Shown here one piece after another: positions 1-9,690 of a stretch of 64,000 nucleotides of DNA. Both the position numbers and the translations under genes were made by a program. Each line of letters starts with the position of its first letter. Position 1 is the first letter of the stretch. The notes under the pieces were generated by a model. It was given only the letters and a program-made list of their open reading frames with translations, ran no database searches and had not been told where the DNA came from. Source of the stretch: Lysobacter_L cavernae (GTDB lineage Bacteria; Pseudomonadota; Gammaproteobacteria; Xanthomonadales; Xanthomonadaceae); assembly GCF_042648505.1 (NCBI RefSeq), contig NZ_JBHRXK010000001.1, forward strand, positions 744,001 to 808,000, read 5' to 3'.

Positions 1-575
1 ATCAGCTGCCGGGCCTTGTCGGCGTCGGCGGCGTTGGTGAGGGTGGCGACGATGGTGTTGTTGGCGCGGCGCTCGACCGACTCGTAACGCACGCGGCCGT
101 CGCGCAGGGCCACGCGCACATCCTCGGCGGTGGCGTCCAGACGCTTGTCGAGCGCCGCCTTCTGGTCGACCTGCATCAGGAAGTGCACGCCACCCTGCAG
201 GTCGAGACCGAGCAGCATCGGCTTGGCGCCGAGCTTCTCCAGCCAGTTCGGCACCGTCGAGGCCAGGTTGAGCGCGACCACGTAGTCGCTGCCCAGCGGC
301 TGGCGCAACGCATCGGCGGCCTCGACCTGCTGGTCCGGGGTGTTGAGGCGAACCAGCAGGTTGCCCTTGTCGATCTCGACAGCCTTGGCGGTGATACCGG
401 CCTGCTTGAGGTTGTCGGCCACGCGCGTGCGCAGGGCCTCGTCGACCTTCGCACCACGGCTGGCGGTGACCTGCACCGAAGGATCCTGCGGAAACACGTT
501 CGGCAACGCGTAAAGCGCGCTGAGCACCAGCGCAATCAGGATGACGAAGTATTTCCAGCGCGCGTAAGTCAGCAT
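1..575 (-). CDS. secD: Protein translocase subunit SecD, N-terminal part (cut by window edge)
   Basis: SecD works with SecF and YajC at the SecYEG channel, using the proton gradient to help pull proteins across the inner membrane. Only the first 191 codons are present; the rest lies before position 1. The protein opens MLTYARWKYF followed by a hydrophobic first membrane segment (about residues 8-26) and the start of the large periplasmic domain. A motif close to LGLDLQGGVHFLMQV, typical of SecD, follows. The ATG at 573-575 comes after yajC with a 58-base gap in the usual yajC-secD order. Recognised by family knowledge and gene order; confident. Confidence 0.95.
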   Translation of the reverse strand, partial: MLTYARWKYFVILIALVLSALYALPNVFPQDPSVQVTASRGAKVDEALRTRVADNLKQAGITAKAVEIDKGNLLVRLNTPDQQVEAADALRQPLGSDYVVALNLASTVPNWLEKLGAKPMLLGLDLQGGVHFLMQVDQKAALDKRLDATAEDVRVALRDGRVRYESVERRANNTIVATLTNAADADKARQL

Positions 576-633
576 CGAATGCCCCTGCGGCGGCCACCCC
601 GGCCGCCGTGTGTCAAAGTCTTCTGGCGTCGGC

Positions 634-975
634 TCAGGCCGACTTCAAGGTGCCCTTGGGCAACACGTTGGCGATCGCGCCCTTCTGCAGGCGGATGCGC
701 ACGTTGTCGGCGATCTCGACCGTGATGAAGCTCTCACCAATATCGGTGACGATGCCGGCGATGCCGCCGTTGGTCAGCACTTCGTCGCCTTTGGCGAGCT
801 TCTCGAGCATGGCCCGGTGCTCCTTTTGGCGCTTCATCTGCGGGCGGATCATCAGGAAGTACATGACGCCGATCAGCAGGATCGGGAACAGCAGCGACAT
901 GCCGAAGCCGCCGGAGGCTGGCTGGCCGGCTGCCTGGGCGTAAGCGGGGGCGATCACGAGGTCGAGCAGGTTCAT
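634..975 (-). CDS. yajC: Preprotein translocase accessory subunit YajC
   Basis: Small single-span inner-membrane protein of the SecDF-YajC complex. The 113-residue product has a short N-terminus rich in Ala, Pro and Gly, a membrane span around residues 24-43 (LLFPILLIGVMYFLMIRP) and a basic cytoplasmic domain with KGDEVLTNGGIAGIV, which is diagnostic for the family. Length is normal. It sits between tgt and secD in the classical queA-tgt-yajC-secD order, 87 bases downstream of tgt. Confidence 0.97.
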   Translation of the reverse strand: MNLLDLVIAPAYAQAAGQPASGGFGMSLLFPILLIGVMYFLMIRPQMKRQKEHRAMLEKLAKGDEVLTNGGIAGIVTDIGESFITVEIADNVRIRLQKGAIANVLPKGTLKSA

Positions 976-1062
976 AGCGGTCGTCCTGGAACGGAAAATA
1001 GCCGGGGATTATGCCACGCGGGCCCCGGACCGGCGGATTGGCCGGGCCGGAGCCGGCGCGGC

Positions 1063-2178
1063 TCAGATTTCGCCACTGCGGGCGGCGTAGAAAGACTCAC
1101 GGAAGGCGGCAAAGGTTCCCTGCGCGATCGCCTCGCGCATCTGCGCCATCAATCGCTGGTAGTAGCGCAGGTTGTGCAGGGTGCCCAGCATCGGCGCCAG
1201 CATCTCGTTGCAGCGGTCCAGGTGGCGCAGGTAGCTGCGGCTGAAGCCGTTGCGGCAGGCGTAGCAGTCGCAGCCCTCCTCGATCGGGCGCAGGTCGCGC
1301 TCGTACTTGGCGTTGCGCACCCGTACCGTGCCGAAGCTGGTGAAGTAATGGCCGTTGCGGGCGTTGCGGGTCGGCATCACACAATCGAACATGTCGATGC
1401 CGCGCGCCACGCCTTCGACCAGATCCTCCGGTCGGCCCACGCCCATCAGGTAGCGCGGACAGTCTTCCGGCAGCTGCGGCACGGTGTGCTCGAGCATGGC
1501 GTTGCGCTCGGCCTCCGGCTCGCCGACGGCGAGGCCACCAACCGCATAACCATCGAAGCCAATCGCCTTGAGCCCTTCGGCCGAGCGCGTGCGCAGGTCA
1601 TGGTGCACGCCGCCCTGGACGATGCCGAACAGCGCCGCGTCGTTGCCCTCATGCGCCTTCTTGCTGCGCTGCGCCCAGCGCAGGCTCAGCTCCATCGACT
1701 TGCGCGCGACGTCCTCGGTCGCCGGGTACGGCGTGCACTCGTCGAAGATCATCACGATGTCGGAGTCGAGCACCTTCTGGATGTGCATGCTCTCCTCGGG
1801 GCCGAGGAACACTTTGCTGCCGTCGGTCGGCGCGGCGAAGGTCACGCCCTGTTCGGTGATCTTGCGCTTGTGCGCCAGCGAGAACACCTGGAAGCCGCCG
1901 GAGTCGGTCAGGATCGGACCATCCCAGCGACCGAAGCCGTGCAGACCGCCGTGGTCGGCGATCACGTCCAGGCCCGGGCGCAGGTACAGGTGGAAGGTGT
2001 TGCCGAGGATGATCTCGGCGCCCAGCTCGCGGATCTGCTCGGGCATCACGCCCTTGACCGAGCCGTAGGTGCCGACCGGCATGAACGCCGGCGTTTCCAC
2101 CGTGCCACGCGGAAACGTCAGGCGACCACGACGCGCTGCGCCGTCGGTGGCCAACAACTCGAAGGACATGCGGCTCAT
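1063..2178 (-). CDS. tgt: tRNA-guanine transglycosylase (queuine tRNA-ribosyltransferase)
   Basis: Exchanges guanine-34 for the queuosine precursor preQ1 in GUN-anticodon tRNAs. The 371-residue product matches the family length. The substrate-binding TDSGGFQVFS (Asp92) is present, and FDCVMPTRNARNG carries the expected nucleophile Asp265. The zinc ligands are visible as CDCYAC (about 303-308) plus a His near 335 in LGTLHNL. The ATG at 2178 follows queA by 73 bases, and both enzymes act in the same modification pathway. Confidence 0.98.
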   Translation of the reverse strand: MSRMSFELLATDGAARRGRLTFPRGTVETPAFMPVGTYGSVKGVMPEQIRELGAEIILGNTFHLYLRPGLDVIADHGGLHGFGRWDGPILTDSGGFQVFSLAHKRKITEQGVTFAAPTDGSKVFLGPEESMHIQKVLDSDIVMIFDECTPYPATEDVARKSMELSLRWAQRSKKAHEGNDAALFGIVQGGVHHDLRTRSAEGLKAIGFDGYAVGGLAVGEPEAERNAMLEHTVPQLPEDCPRYLMGVGRPEDLVEGVARGIDMFDCVMPTRNARNGHYFTSFGTVRVRNAKYERDLRPIEEGCDCYACRNGFSRSYLRHLDRCNEMLAPMLGTLHNLRYYQRLMAQMREAIAQGTFAAFRESFYAARSGEI

Positions 2179-2251
2179 GGAAGGGCGATCCGGATCATCT
2201 GGGCGGTGTCAAAAGCTCGCATGTGGGTGTCCCCAGCGCGTTGCGACGCGC

Positions 2252-3352
2252 TCATTGATCCTGCCCGCCGATTTCATCGCGGCGCGGAAACAGCAGCATC
2301 GCGTCTCCGTAGGAGAAGAAGCGGTAGCGCTGCGCGATTGCGTGCTCGTAGGCGGCGAACATGCGCGCTTTGCCGACGAAGGCGGAAACCAGCATCAGCA
2401 AGGTGCTCTCCGGCAGATGGAAGTTGGTGATCAGGGCATCGATCGAGCGGATCGGATAGCCCGGCAGGATGAACAGCCGGGTCTCGCCGGCGAACGGCTG
2501 CAACTCGGCCTCGCCGGCTTCATTCAGGCGCGTCGCGCTTTCCAGCGCGCGCACGACCGTGGTGCCGACCGCGACCACGCGCCCGCCGGCGGCGCGCGTA
2601 CGCCGGATCTGCTCGATCAGGCCGGCGCCGACGTTGAGCCACTCGCTGTGCATCACGTGCTGGTCGAGGTTGTCGACCCGCACCGGCTGGAAGGTGCCGG
2701 CGCCGACGTGGAGGGTGACGTGGCCAAATTCCACGCCGCGTTGACGCAACGCATCGAGCAGGGGGGCATCGAAGTGCAGCCCCGCCGTCGGCGCGGCCAC
2801 CGCGCCGAGCTCGCGCGCGAACACGGTCTGGTAACGCTCGTCGTCGTCCTGGCCCGGCTCGCGCTGGATGTACGGCGGCAGCGGCAGGCGGCCGGCGTGC
2901 AGCAGCCAGTTCTCCAGGGATTCGGGCACGTCAAAGCGCAGGCGGTAGAACTCGCCATCACGCCCCAGCACCTCGGCCTCACCACCGGCGTCGAGCACGA
3001 TCCGCGCGCCGGCCTTGGGCGACTTGCTCACACCCAGTTGCGCGCGCACTTCGGAACCGCCGAGCAGGCGCTCGATCAGGATCTCGACGCGACCGCCGCT
3101 GGTTTTCTGGCCGAACAGCCGCGCCGGGATCACCCGGGTGTCGTTGAACACCAGCAGGTCGCCGGGGGCGAGCAGTTCGGGCAGTTCGCGGAACACGCGG
3201 TCCTCGAACCCCTGGTCGAACGCCCCGGCGGGGGCCGGCGGCACCACCAGCAGGCGGCTGGCCGAGCGCTCGGGCAACGGCGCCTGTGCGATCAACTCGG
3301 GCGGCAGTTGGTAATGGAAGTCGGATTTCTTCAAGGCGGGGGCTGGATGCAT
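2252..3352 (-). CDS. queA: S-adenosylmethionine:tRNA ribosyltransferase-isomerase
   Basis: Transfers and rearranges the ribosyl group of SAM onto preQ1-tRNA to make epoxyqueuosine, the step after Tgt. The 366-residue product is typical in length and begins with the family pattern LKKSDFHYQLPPELIAQ. It contains the conserved blocks VFNDTRVIPARLFG, PLPPYI, TAGLHFD and LHVGAGTFQPV, and ends near FSYGDAMLLFPR. First recognisable gene of the queA-tgt-yajC-secD run on this strand. Confidence 0.98.
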   Translation of the reverse strand: MHPAPALKKSDFHYQLPPELIAQAPLPERSASRLLVVPPAPAGAFDQGFEDRVFRELPELLAPGDLLVFNDTRVIPARLFGQKTSGGRVEILIERLLGGSEVRAQLGVSKSPKAGARIVLDAGGEAEVLGRDGEFYRLRFDVPESLENWLLHAGRLPLPPYIQREPGQDDDERYQTVFARELGAVAAPTAGLHFDAPLLDALRQRGVEFGHVTLHVGAGTFQPVRVDNLDQHVMHSEWLNVGAGLIEQIRRTRAAGGRVVAVGTTVVRALESATRLNEAGEAELQPFAGETRLFILPGYPIRSIDALITNFHLPESTLLMLVSAFVGKARMFAAYEHAIAQRYRFFSYGDAMLLFPRRDEIGGQDQ

Positions 3353-3426
3353 GGGCTGGCGCAGGACCGGCCATTGTAAGAGCTTCCGCCGGGACGCCGC
3401 CTTTGCCCTCCTGCGGTGGCGCGGCG

Positions 3427-3858
3427 CTAGCGCTCGAACTTGGCCGACAGGATGATCGCCGAGGTGGTCCGCTCGACCCCGTCGGTCGCGCCGATCCGGT
3501 CGGTCAGCTCGTCCATCGCCTCCACTGTCGGCACCACCCCGAGCGCGACCAGGTCGAACGCACCGCTGACCGAATGCAGCGCGCGCACCTCCGGCATCGC
3601 ATGCAGCGCGGCGGCAACCGCGGCCATCTGCTTGGGCAGCACGGTGATCATGATGTGGGCGCGGATATGGCCACGCTCGGCCTCGTCGTGGACGCGCACG
3701 GTGTAGCCGTCGATCACGCCCTCCCGCTCCAGCCGCTCGATCCGGCTGTGCACGGTGGTCCGTGACAGCTTCAGCCGACGCGCGATCTCCGCGGTCGAGG
3801 CGCGCGCGTTCTCGCGCAGCACGGACAGCAACTGCTGATCGGCATCGGTGATCTTCAT
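3427..3858 (-). CDS. Lrp/AsnC family transcriptional regulator
   Basis: 143-residue protein of the feast/famine regulator family. An N-terminal winged helix-turn-helix (about residues 8-55, with STAEIARRLKLSRTTVHSRI and EREGVIDGYTV) is followed by a RAM/AsnC-type alpha-beta effector domain. It diverges from the class III aminotransferase gene, the usual layout when an Lrp-type protein controls an amino-acid catabolic enzyme. The 116-base AT-rich gap between the two holds palindromes suited to such dimers. The ligand cannot be told from sequence. Confidence 0.9.
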   Translation of the reverse strand: MKITDADQQLLSVLRENARASTAEIARRLKLSRTTVHSRIERLEREGVIDGYTVRVHDEAERGHIRAHIMITVLPKQMAAVAAALHAMPEVRALHSVSGAFDLVALGVVPTVEAMDELTDRIGATDGVERTTSAIILSAKFER

Positions 3859-3871
3859 TTGCCCATCAATC

Positions 3872-3909
3872 TCGTCTAATTGACGAAATTATCCAATATT
3901 TCGTACAAA
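3872..3909 (+). promoter_or_regulatory. Overlapping palindromes and candidate promoter in the lrp-like/aminotransferase gap
   Basis: Two palindromes overlap by four bases. TCGTC-TAATT-GACGA lies at 3872-3886; ACGAAAT and ATTTCGT at 3883-3889 and 3898-3904 are separated by 8 bases. The region is far more AT-rich than its surroundings. A plausible sigma-70 promoter for the aminotransferase overlaps them: TTGACG at 3880-3885 and TACAAA at 3904-3909, 18 bases apart. This fits an operator for the divergent Lrp/AsnC protein, acting on one or both genes. The palindromes are seen directly; their role is inferred. Confidence 0.5.
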
Positions 3910-3974
3910 TCTGCACTGTCTATCGACGATTTAATCCAGATAATAAGAGGATTGCGTACGACTAAGGAAAATCC

Positions 3975-5483
3975 ATGGCCGTCATCGACCGACTCGCTCC
4001 CCTGCGCGCCCACGGGGGCCGCCGCACCCAGGGCCTGGACGACGCCACCATCGCCCGCTTCGCCAGCAGCCATGCCGAGCTGATCGAGGCGATCGAGGCA
4101 GCGGGACACGAGTACGACCGCCTGAAGAATACGGCTCCCGACCAGGGTGTCGCCGATCTGCTCGACCTCGACGAGGACGCGCAGGTCCATGCCGTGCAGG
4201 CCGGTTATGTCAATTTCTACCCGGACGATGCGGTCAACCCGTACGTCGCCTTGGCCGCACGCGGGCCGTGGGTGGTCACCCTCAAGGGCGCGGTGCTGCA
4301 CGACTCCGGCGGCTACGGCATGCTCGGCTTCGGCCATGCGCCCAAGGCCGTGATCGCGGCGATGGCCAAGCCACAGGCAATGGCCAACATCATGACGCCG
4401 TCGCTGTCGCAGCTGCGCTTCGAGCGCGCGATCCGCGCCGCGATCGGCACTGCGCGCGGCGGTTGCCCGTACGAGAAATTCCTGTGCCTGAACTCGGGCT
4501 CGGAATCGGTATCGCTGGCCGCGCGCATCGCCGACGCCAACACCAAGCTGATGACCGACCCGGGCGGCAGGCACGCCGGCCGCGCGATCAAACGCGTGGT
4601 GGTCAAGGGCAGCTTCCACGGCCGCACCGAACGCCCGGCGCTGTACTCGGACTCCTCGCGCAAGACCTACATCCAGCACCTGGCCAGCTTCCGCGGCGAG
4701 GACACCCTGCTCACCGTCGAGCCCTACGACATCGACGCGCTGAAGAAGGTCTTCGCCGATGCCGATGCCAACGGCTGGTTCATCGAGGCGATGTTCCTGG
4801 AGCCGGTGATGGGCGAAGGCGACCCGGGCCGCGGCGTACCGCCGGCGTTCTATGCCGCGGCGCGCGAACTCACCCGCTCGCATGGTTCGCTGCTGCTGGT
4901 CGACTCGATCCAGGCAGGCCTGCGAGCGCACGGCGTGCTGTCGATCATCGACTACCCGGGCTTCGAGCAGCTCGACCCGCCGGACATGGAGACCTACTCC
5001 AAGGCGCTCAACGCCGGCCAGTACCCGCTGTCGGTGCTCGCCGTGAGCAAGCGCGTCGCCGAGCTGTACAAGAAGGGCCTGTACGGCAACACCATGACCA
5101 GCAACCCGCGCGCGCTCGACGTGGCCTGCGCGGTGATGGAACAGGTCACTCCGGCCCTGCGCGAGAACATCCGCGCCCGCGGCGTGGAAGCGATCGAGAA
5201 ACTGGAAAAACTCAAGGTCGAGCTCGGCGGGCTGATCACCAAGGTCCAGGGCACCGGGCTGTTGTTCTCGTGCGAACTGGCGCCGCAGTTCAAGTGTTTC
5301 GGCGCAGGCTCGACTGAGGAATGGCTGCGCGAACGCGGCATCGGCGTGATCCACGGCGGCGTCAACTCGCTGCGCTTCACTCCGACCTTCACCATCACCA
5401 GCGAAGAGATCGACCTGCTGGTGGCGATGGTCGGCCGGGCACTGAAGGAAGGCCCGCGCGCGCAGCAGGCCGCGGCGGCGTAG
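3975..5483 (+). CDS. Class III (fold type I) PLP-dependent aminotransferase
   Basis: 502-residue pyridoxal-phosphate transaminase. The glycine-rich start of the cofactor domain (GGYGMLGFGH), the SGSESVSLAARIA cofactor-phosphate motif, SFHGRTERPA and the likely PLP lysine in TYSKALNAGQYPLSVL are visible. The usual DEVQTG block reads LVDSIQAGLRAHG, so the normally acidic residue after the cofactor-binding Asp is Ser, which marks a divergent subfamily. The start is set by ATG after AAGGAAA. A strong terminator follows. Divergence from an Lrp-type regulator suggests amino-acid catabolism (lysine or another omega-amino donor), but the substrate is not shown. Confidence 0.85.
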   Translation: MAVIDRLAPLRAHGGRRTQGLDDATIARFASSHAELIEAIEAAGHEYDRLKNTAPDQGVADLLDLDEDAQVHAVQAGYVNFYPDDAVNPYVALAARGPWVVTLKGAVLHDSGGYGMLGFGHAPKAVIAAMAKPQAMANIMTPSLSQLRFERAIRAAIGTARGGCPYEKFLCLNSGSESVSLAARIADANTKLMTDPGGRHAGRAIKRVVVKGSFHGRTERPALYSDSSRKTYIQHLASFRGEDTLLTVEPYDIDALKKVFADADANGWFIEAMFLEPVMGEGDPGRGVPPAFYAAARELTRSHGSLLLVDSIQAGLRAHGVLSIIDYPGFEQLDPPDMETYSKALNAGQYPLSVLAVSKRVAELYKKGLYGNTMTSNPRALDVACAVMEQVTPALRENIRARGVEAIEKLEKLKVELGGLITKVQGTGLLFSCELAPQFKCFGAGSTEEWLRERGIGVIHGGVNSLRFTPTFTITSEEIDLLVAMVGRALKEGPRAQQAAAA

Positions 5484-5511
5484 GCGCTCCGCACCAGGGC
5501 GAGGTACTCGC

Positions 5512-5538
5512 AAGGCCGGGGCAACCCGGCCTTTCTTC
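5512..5538 (+). terminator. Rho-independent terminator after the aminotransferase gene
   Basis: Perfect 9-bp stem AAGGCCGGG / CCCGGCCTT with loop GCAA, followed by TCTTCT. It begins 29 bases after the aminotransferase stop and lies upstream of upp. Confidence 0.8.
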
Positions 5539-5568
5539 TGGACGAGCCCCTGGATTAGGCTGTTGCCC

Positions 5569-6204
5569 ATGAAAACCGTCGAAGTCCGCCACCCGCTGGT
5601 GCAGCACAAGCTCGGCCTGATGCGCGTGGCCGGCATCAGCACCAAGGAATTCCGCGAGCTCGCCTCCGAGGTCGCGACACTGCTGACCTACGAGGCCACC
5701 GCCGACCTGGAGACCGAGGACGCCTGGGTCGAAGGCTGGGCCGGACCGGTGAATGTGCAGCGCATCAAGGGCGCCAAGGTCACCCTGGTGCCGATCCTGC
5801 GCGCCGGCCTGGGCATGCTGCCGGGCGTGCTGGAGCTGATCCCGGCGGCCAAGGTCGGCGTGGTCGGTTTGCAGCGCGACGAGAAGACCCTGCAACCGGT
5901 CGGTTACTACGAAAAACTCACCGGCCGCATGGACGAGCGCACCGCGATCATCCTCGACCCGATGCTCGCCACCGGCGGCACCCTGGTCGCCACCGTCGAC
6001 ATGCTCAAGGCGGCCGGCTGCAAGCGCATCAAGGGCTTGTTCCTGGTGGCCGCGCCGGAAGGCTTGCGCGCGCTCGAAGCCAAGCACCCCGACGTCGAGG
6101 TCTACACCGCCGCGGTCGACGAGCGCCTCAACGAGGTCGGCTACATCCTGCCCGGCCTGGGCGACGCCGGCGACAAGATCTTCGGCACGCGTCACGACGG
6201 CTGA
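5569..6204 (+). CDS. upp: Uracil phosphoribosyltransferase
   Basis: Pyrimidine salvage enzyme converting uracil and PRPP to UMP. The 211-residue product has VEVRHPLVQHKLGLMR at the N-terminus, PILRAGLGM, and the PRPP-binding loop LDPMLATGGT, ending in GDAGDKIFGT as in other Upp proteins. An in-frame TTG lies two codons upstream, but the ATG at 5569 gives the family N-terminus. It converges with the TMEM43-like gene, with 18 bases between the stops. Confidence 0.97.
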   Translation: MKTVEVRHPLVQHKLGLMRVAGISTKEFRELASEVATLLTYEATADLETEDAWVEGWAGPVNVQRIKGAKVTLVPILRAGLGMLPGVLELIPAAKVGVVGLQRDEKTLQPVGYYEKLTGRMDERTAIILDPMLATGGTLVATVDMLKAAGCKRIKGLFLVAAPEGLRALEAKHPDVEVYTAAVDERLNEVGYILPGLGDAGDKIFGTRHDG

Positions 6205-6222
6205 GGCCCGCAGCCCGCCTTG

Positions 6223-6953
6223 TCAGCCGCGTAAACGCCTGCGCTTGCGCCGCCACAGCAGCGCTGCCGCCAGCAACACCGCCGCCGCACCGAGCAACCA
6301 CGGCAACAGGCGCTGGTCTTCACCGGCAGGCAGTTCGACCACGGTCGAGGCGCGCTCCGCACTCAGTGCCGCCGCTGCCGCGTCCGGCGACAACCGCCAG
6401 CGCCCATCGTGCAGTTCGAGCTTGCCGTCCAGCGGTGGCAGCAGTAGTTCGCGCCAGATGATCCGCAGATCGCCGATCTGCGGATCGAGCGGGTTCTCGG
6501 CGCTGCCGAGGCCATCGCCTTCCGGCTGGAACGACGCGGCGAGATTGGCCGGCAGGCGCGAGAAATTCGGTCGGAACACGCGCCACTGCCCCAGCGTCTG
6601 CAGCACCGACAGCTCGAGCGGCTTGCCGCCGAGCATCGCGTCGCGCGCCCACCAGCGCCGGTTTTCCAGTGGCAGCGTCTTGGGGTTCTCGTGGCCGGGC
6701 GCGAAACCGGCGGAGTCGATCGCGGCCGCATTCCATACACGCGTGTAACCGCTGTCGGTGGCGCGCCACTGGTACATCTCGACGCGGCGATCGAGGCCGA
6801 ACTGACGTGTCTGCACGCCGAAATCGCCGTCGCTCAACGGCCTGCCCGATTGCGGTGGATCCAGCGGCTCGACCGACGGCAGCGCCTGCGCCGATACGGC
6901 AGCGGCCGCCAGCCCTCCCGCCAACGACAGCAAGGCCGCCGCCCAGCGTGGAT

Positions 6954-6957
<4 letters not shown>
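6223..6957 (-). CDS. TMEM43 (LUMA)-like membrane protein
   Basis: 244-residue protein with an N-terminal signal/membrane segment (about 5-24), a large extracytoplasmic domain, and a C-terminal membrane span (about 216-234) followed by a very basic tail (RRKRRRLRG). The domain carries RRVEMYQW, IDSAGFAPGHENP and the order of blocks seen in the TMEM43 family; this match is from memory and moderately sure. Its ATG overlaps the stop of the upstream metallo-beta-lactamase-fold gene by four bases (ATGA), so the pair is probably translationally coupled. Function in bacteria is not known to me. Confidence 0.7.
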
Positions 6958-7844
<887 letters not shown>

Positions 7845-7873
7845 ATCGCGCAACCGGATCGCTTCGGATGCAT

Positions 7874-7900
7874 GAATTTTAGCGCGCAAACGCTAAATTC
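7874..7900 (-). promoter_or_regulatory. AT-rich inverted repeat upstream of the MBL-fold gene
   Basis: GAATTTTAGCG at 7874-7884 faces CGCTAAATTC at 7891-7900: ten paired bases with one extra T in the left arm and a 6-base spacer. It lies 30 bases upstream of the chosen MBL-fold start and just after the ggt stop. It could be an operator (for example of a TetR-like dimer) or a weak terminator for ggt. No regulator gene is adjacent. Confidence 0.4.
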
Positions 7901-7932
7901 CGATCATGACCGGGCGCGAGGCGACCTTGCGT

Positions 7933-9690
7933 TCAGCGGCGGGGCGCAGATACCTGCACGGACGCCTTGCCGACCGGATTGCGCGGGTCGGAACCGCCTT
8001 CGAGCACGTTGCGGCGCTTGTCCCACGAGACGGTCTGCAGGTTGCCCCAGGTGTCGCTGGAGCGGCGGCCCTCGCTGGCTTCCTGCGGCTCGTTGACGGT
8101 GTGGCCCATGCCGCGCAGCGTGGCGATCACGTCCGACGGCAGCGCGTTCTTCTCGATCGAGATCGCGTCCGGCATCCACTGGTGGTGGAAACGCGGCAAC
8201 GCGGCGACCTGCTGCGCGGACAGGCCATCGGCATAGCCGAGCACGCCCAGCAGCACCATCGTGATGATGCGGCTGCCACCGGGCGTGCCGAGCACCGCGA
8301 CCTTGTCCGGCGACACCATGAAGGTCGGCGTCATCGAGCTGAGCATGCGCTTGCCCGGCGCCGGCGCGTTGGCGTCGAAGCCCATCACGCCGAAGGCATT
8401 CGGCGTACCGGCCTTGAGCGCGAAGTCGTCCATCTCGTTGTTGAGCAGGAAGCCGGTGCCCGGTGCGACCAGGCCCGAGCCGAACAGCAGGTTGACCGTC
8501 TGCGTCGCGGCGACACGGTTGCCGCCGGCGTCGATGATCGAGAAGTGGGTGGTTTCCTCGTCTTCCAAAGGCGTCGGCCGGCCCGACAGCAGGTCACTGG
8601 GCGTGGCCTTGTCCGGATTGATCGAGGCGCGCAGGCCGGCGGCGTAGGCCGGGTGCGTCAACGTGGCAACCGGGACGTCGACGAAATCCGGATCTCCCAG
8701 GTAGAAGGTGCGGTCTCGGTAAGCCCGGCGCATCGCCTCGGTGGTCAGGTGCACGCGCTCGGCCGGCGGCAGTTTGGCCAAGTCCCAAGGGCCGAGCACC
8801 TGCAGCATCTGCGCCAGCGCGACGCCACCGGACGACGGTGGCGGCGCGGTGACGACCTCCCAGCCGTCGTAACCAAAACGCAGCGGCTCGCGCTCGCGTA
8901 CGCGGTAGCCGGCCAGCTCCTGCACGGTCCACTGGCCGCCCTCGGCGCGCACGCCGTCGAGCAGCAACTTGGCGGTCTCGCCGCGATAGAAGCCGTCGAA
9001 GCCGCGCGCGGCCAGTCGCTCCAGCGTGCGCGCCAGATCAGGCTGGCGGAACAGCTCGCCCTGCTCGACGGTGTCGCCGTCGGCCAGGAACACCGCGCGC
9101 GTGCCCGGATAACGCTCCATCACCTCGCGCCGCGCGGCATAACCGCGCGACATGCGCTCGTAGACCTCAAAGCCCTCGCGCGCGATGCGGATCGCCGGTG
9201 CCAGCGTGGTCTTCAACGGCAGCCGGCCGTACTGCTTCGACACATGCACCAGCGCCGCCGGCAAGCCGGGAATACCGGCCGACCACGGGCCGTTGGTGGC
9301 ACGGTCGCGGTTGAGCTCTCCCTTCTCGTCGAGGTACGCAGCCGGCGTGGCCGCGGCCGGCGCGGTCTCGCGCGCATCGACGAACACGTCCTTGCCGGAC
9401 TTGGCATCGTGCAGCAGGAAGAAACCGCCGCCGCCGATGCCGGAACTGATCGGCTCGACCACCGACAACACCGCCGACACCGCCACCGCGGCATCGAAGG
9501 CATTGCCGCCAGCGCGGATCATCTCCAGGCCGGCATCGGTCGCCAGCGCGTGGGCACTGGCGATGGCGGTGCCGGGCGGGTGCGCGGCGGCCGTTTTGGC
9601 AGCGGGGGCGGCCTGCAGTGGCGTTGCGGTGAAGGTCGTGCCTGCGTACAGCAGGCTGGCGGACAACAGCACACGCAACGCAACACGCAT
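7933..9690 (-). CDS. ggt: Gamma-glutamyltransferase (glutathione hydrolase) precursor
   Basis: Periplasmic N-terminal-nucleophile hydrolase that cleaves or transfers the gamma-glutamyl group of glutathione. The 585-residue precursor has a signal peptide ending near ATPLQAAPA, GGNAFDAAVA and SSGIGGGGFFLL in the large subunit, the catalytic Thr starting the small subunit in EDEETTHFSIIDAGG, and LNNEMDDFA and PGGSRI further on. The start is the ATG that gives a signal peptide; it overlaps the ferredoxin stop as TGATG, suggesting coupled translation. Confidence 0.95.
   Translation of the reverse strand: MRVALRVLLSASLLYAGTTFTATPLQAAPAAKTAAAHPPGTAIASAHALATDAGLEMIRAGGNAFDAAVAVSAVLSVVEPISSGIGGGGFFLLHDAKSGKDVFVDARETAPAAATPAAYLDEKGELNRDRATNGPWSAGIPGLPAALVHVSKQYGRLPLKTTLAPAIRIAREGFEVYERMSRGYAARREVMERYPGTRAVFLADGDTVEQGELFRQPDLARTLERLAARGFDGFYRGETAKLLLDGVRAEGGQWTVQELAGYRVREREPLRFGYDGWEVVTAPPPSSGGVALAQMLQVLGPWDLAKLPPAERVHLTTEAMRRAYRDRTFYLGDPDFVDVPVATLTHPAYAAGLRASINPDKATPSDLLSGRPTPLEDEETTHFSIIDAGGNRVAATQTVNLLFGSGLVAPGTGFLLNNEMDDFALKAGTPNAFGVMGFDANAPAPGKRMLSSMTPTFMVSPDKVAVLGTPGGSRIITMVLLGVLGYADGLSAQQVAALPRFHHQWMPDAISIEKNALPSDVIATLRGMGHTVNEPQEASEGRRSSDTWGNLQTVSWDKRRNVLEGGSDPRNPVGKASVQVSAPRR

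Noticed and set aside
610..2430. 606-codon plus-strand frame over yajC and tgt
   Set aside because: Antisense shadow of two well-supported genes in GC-rich DNA; no recognisable domain.
3876..5645. 589-codon minus-strand frame across the aminotransferase
   Set aside because: Mirror of the aminotransferase coding strand, rich in Arg, Ala and His as expected for an antisense frame.
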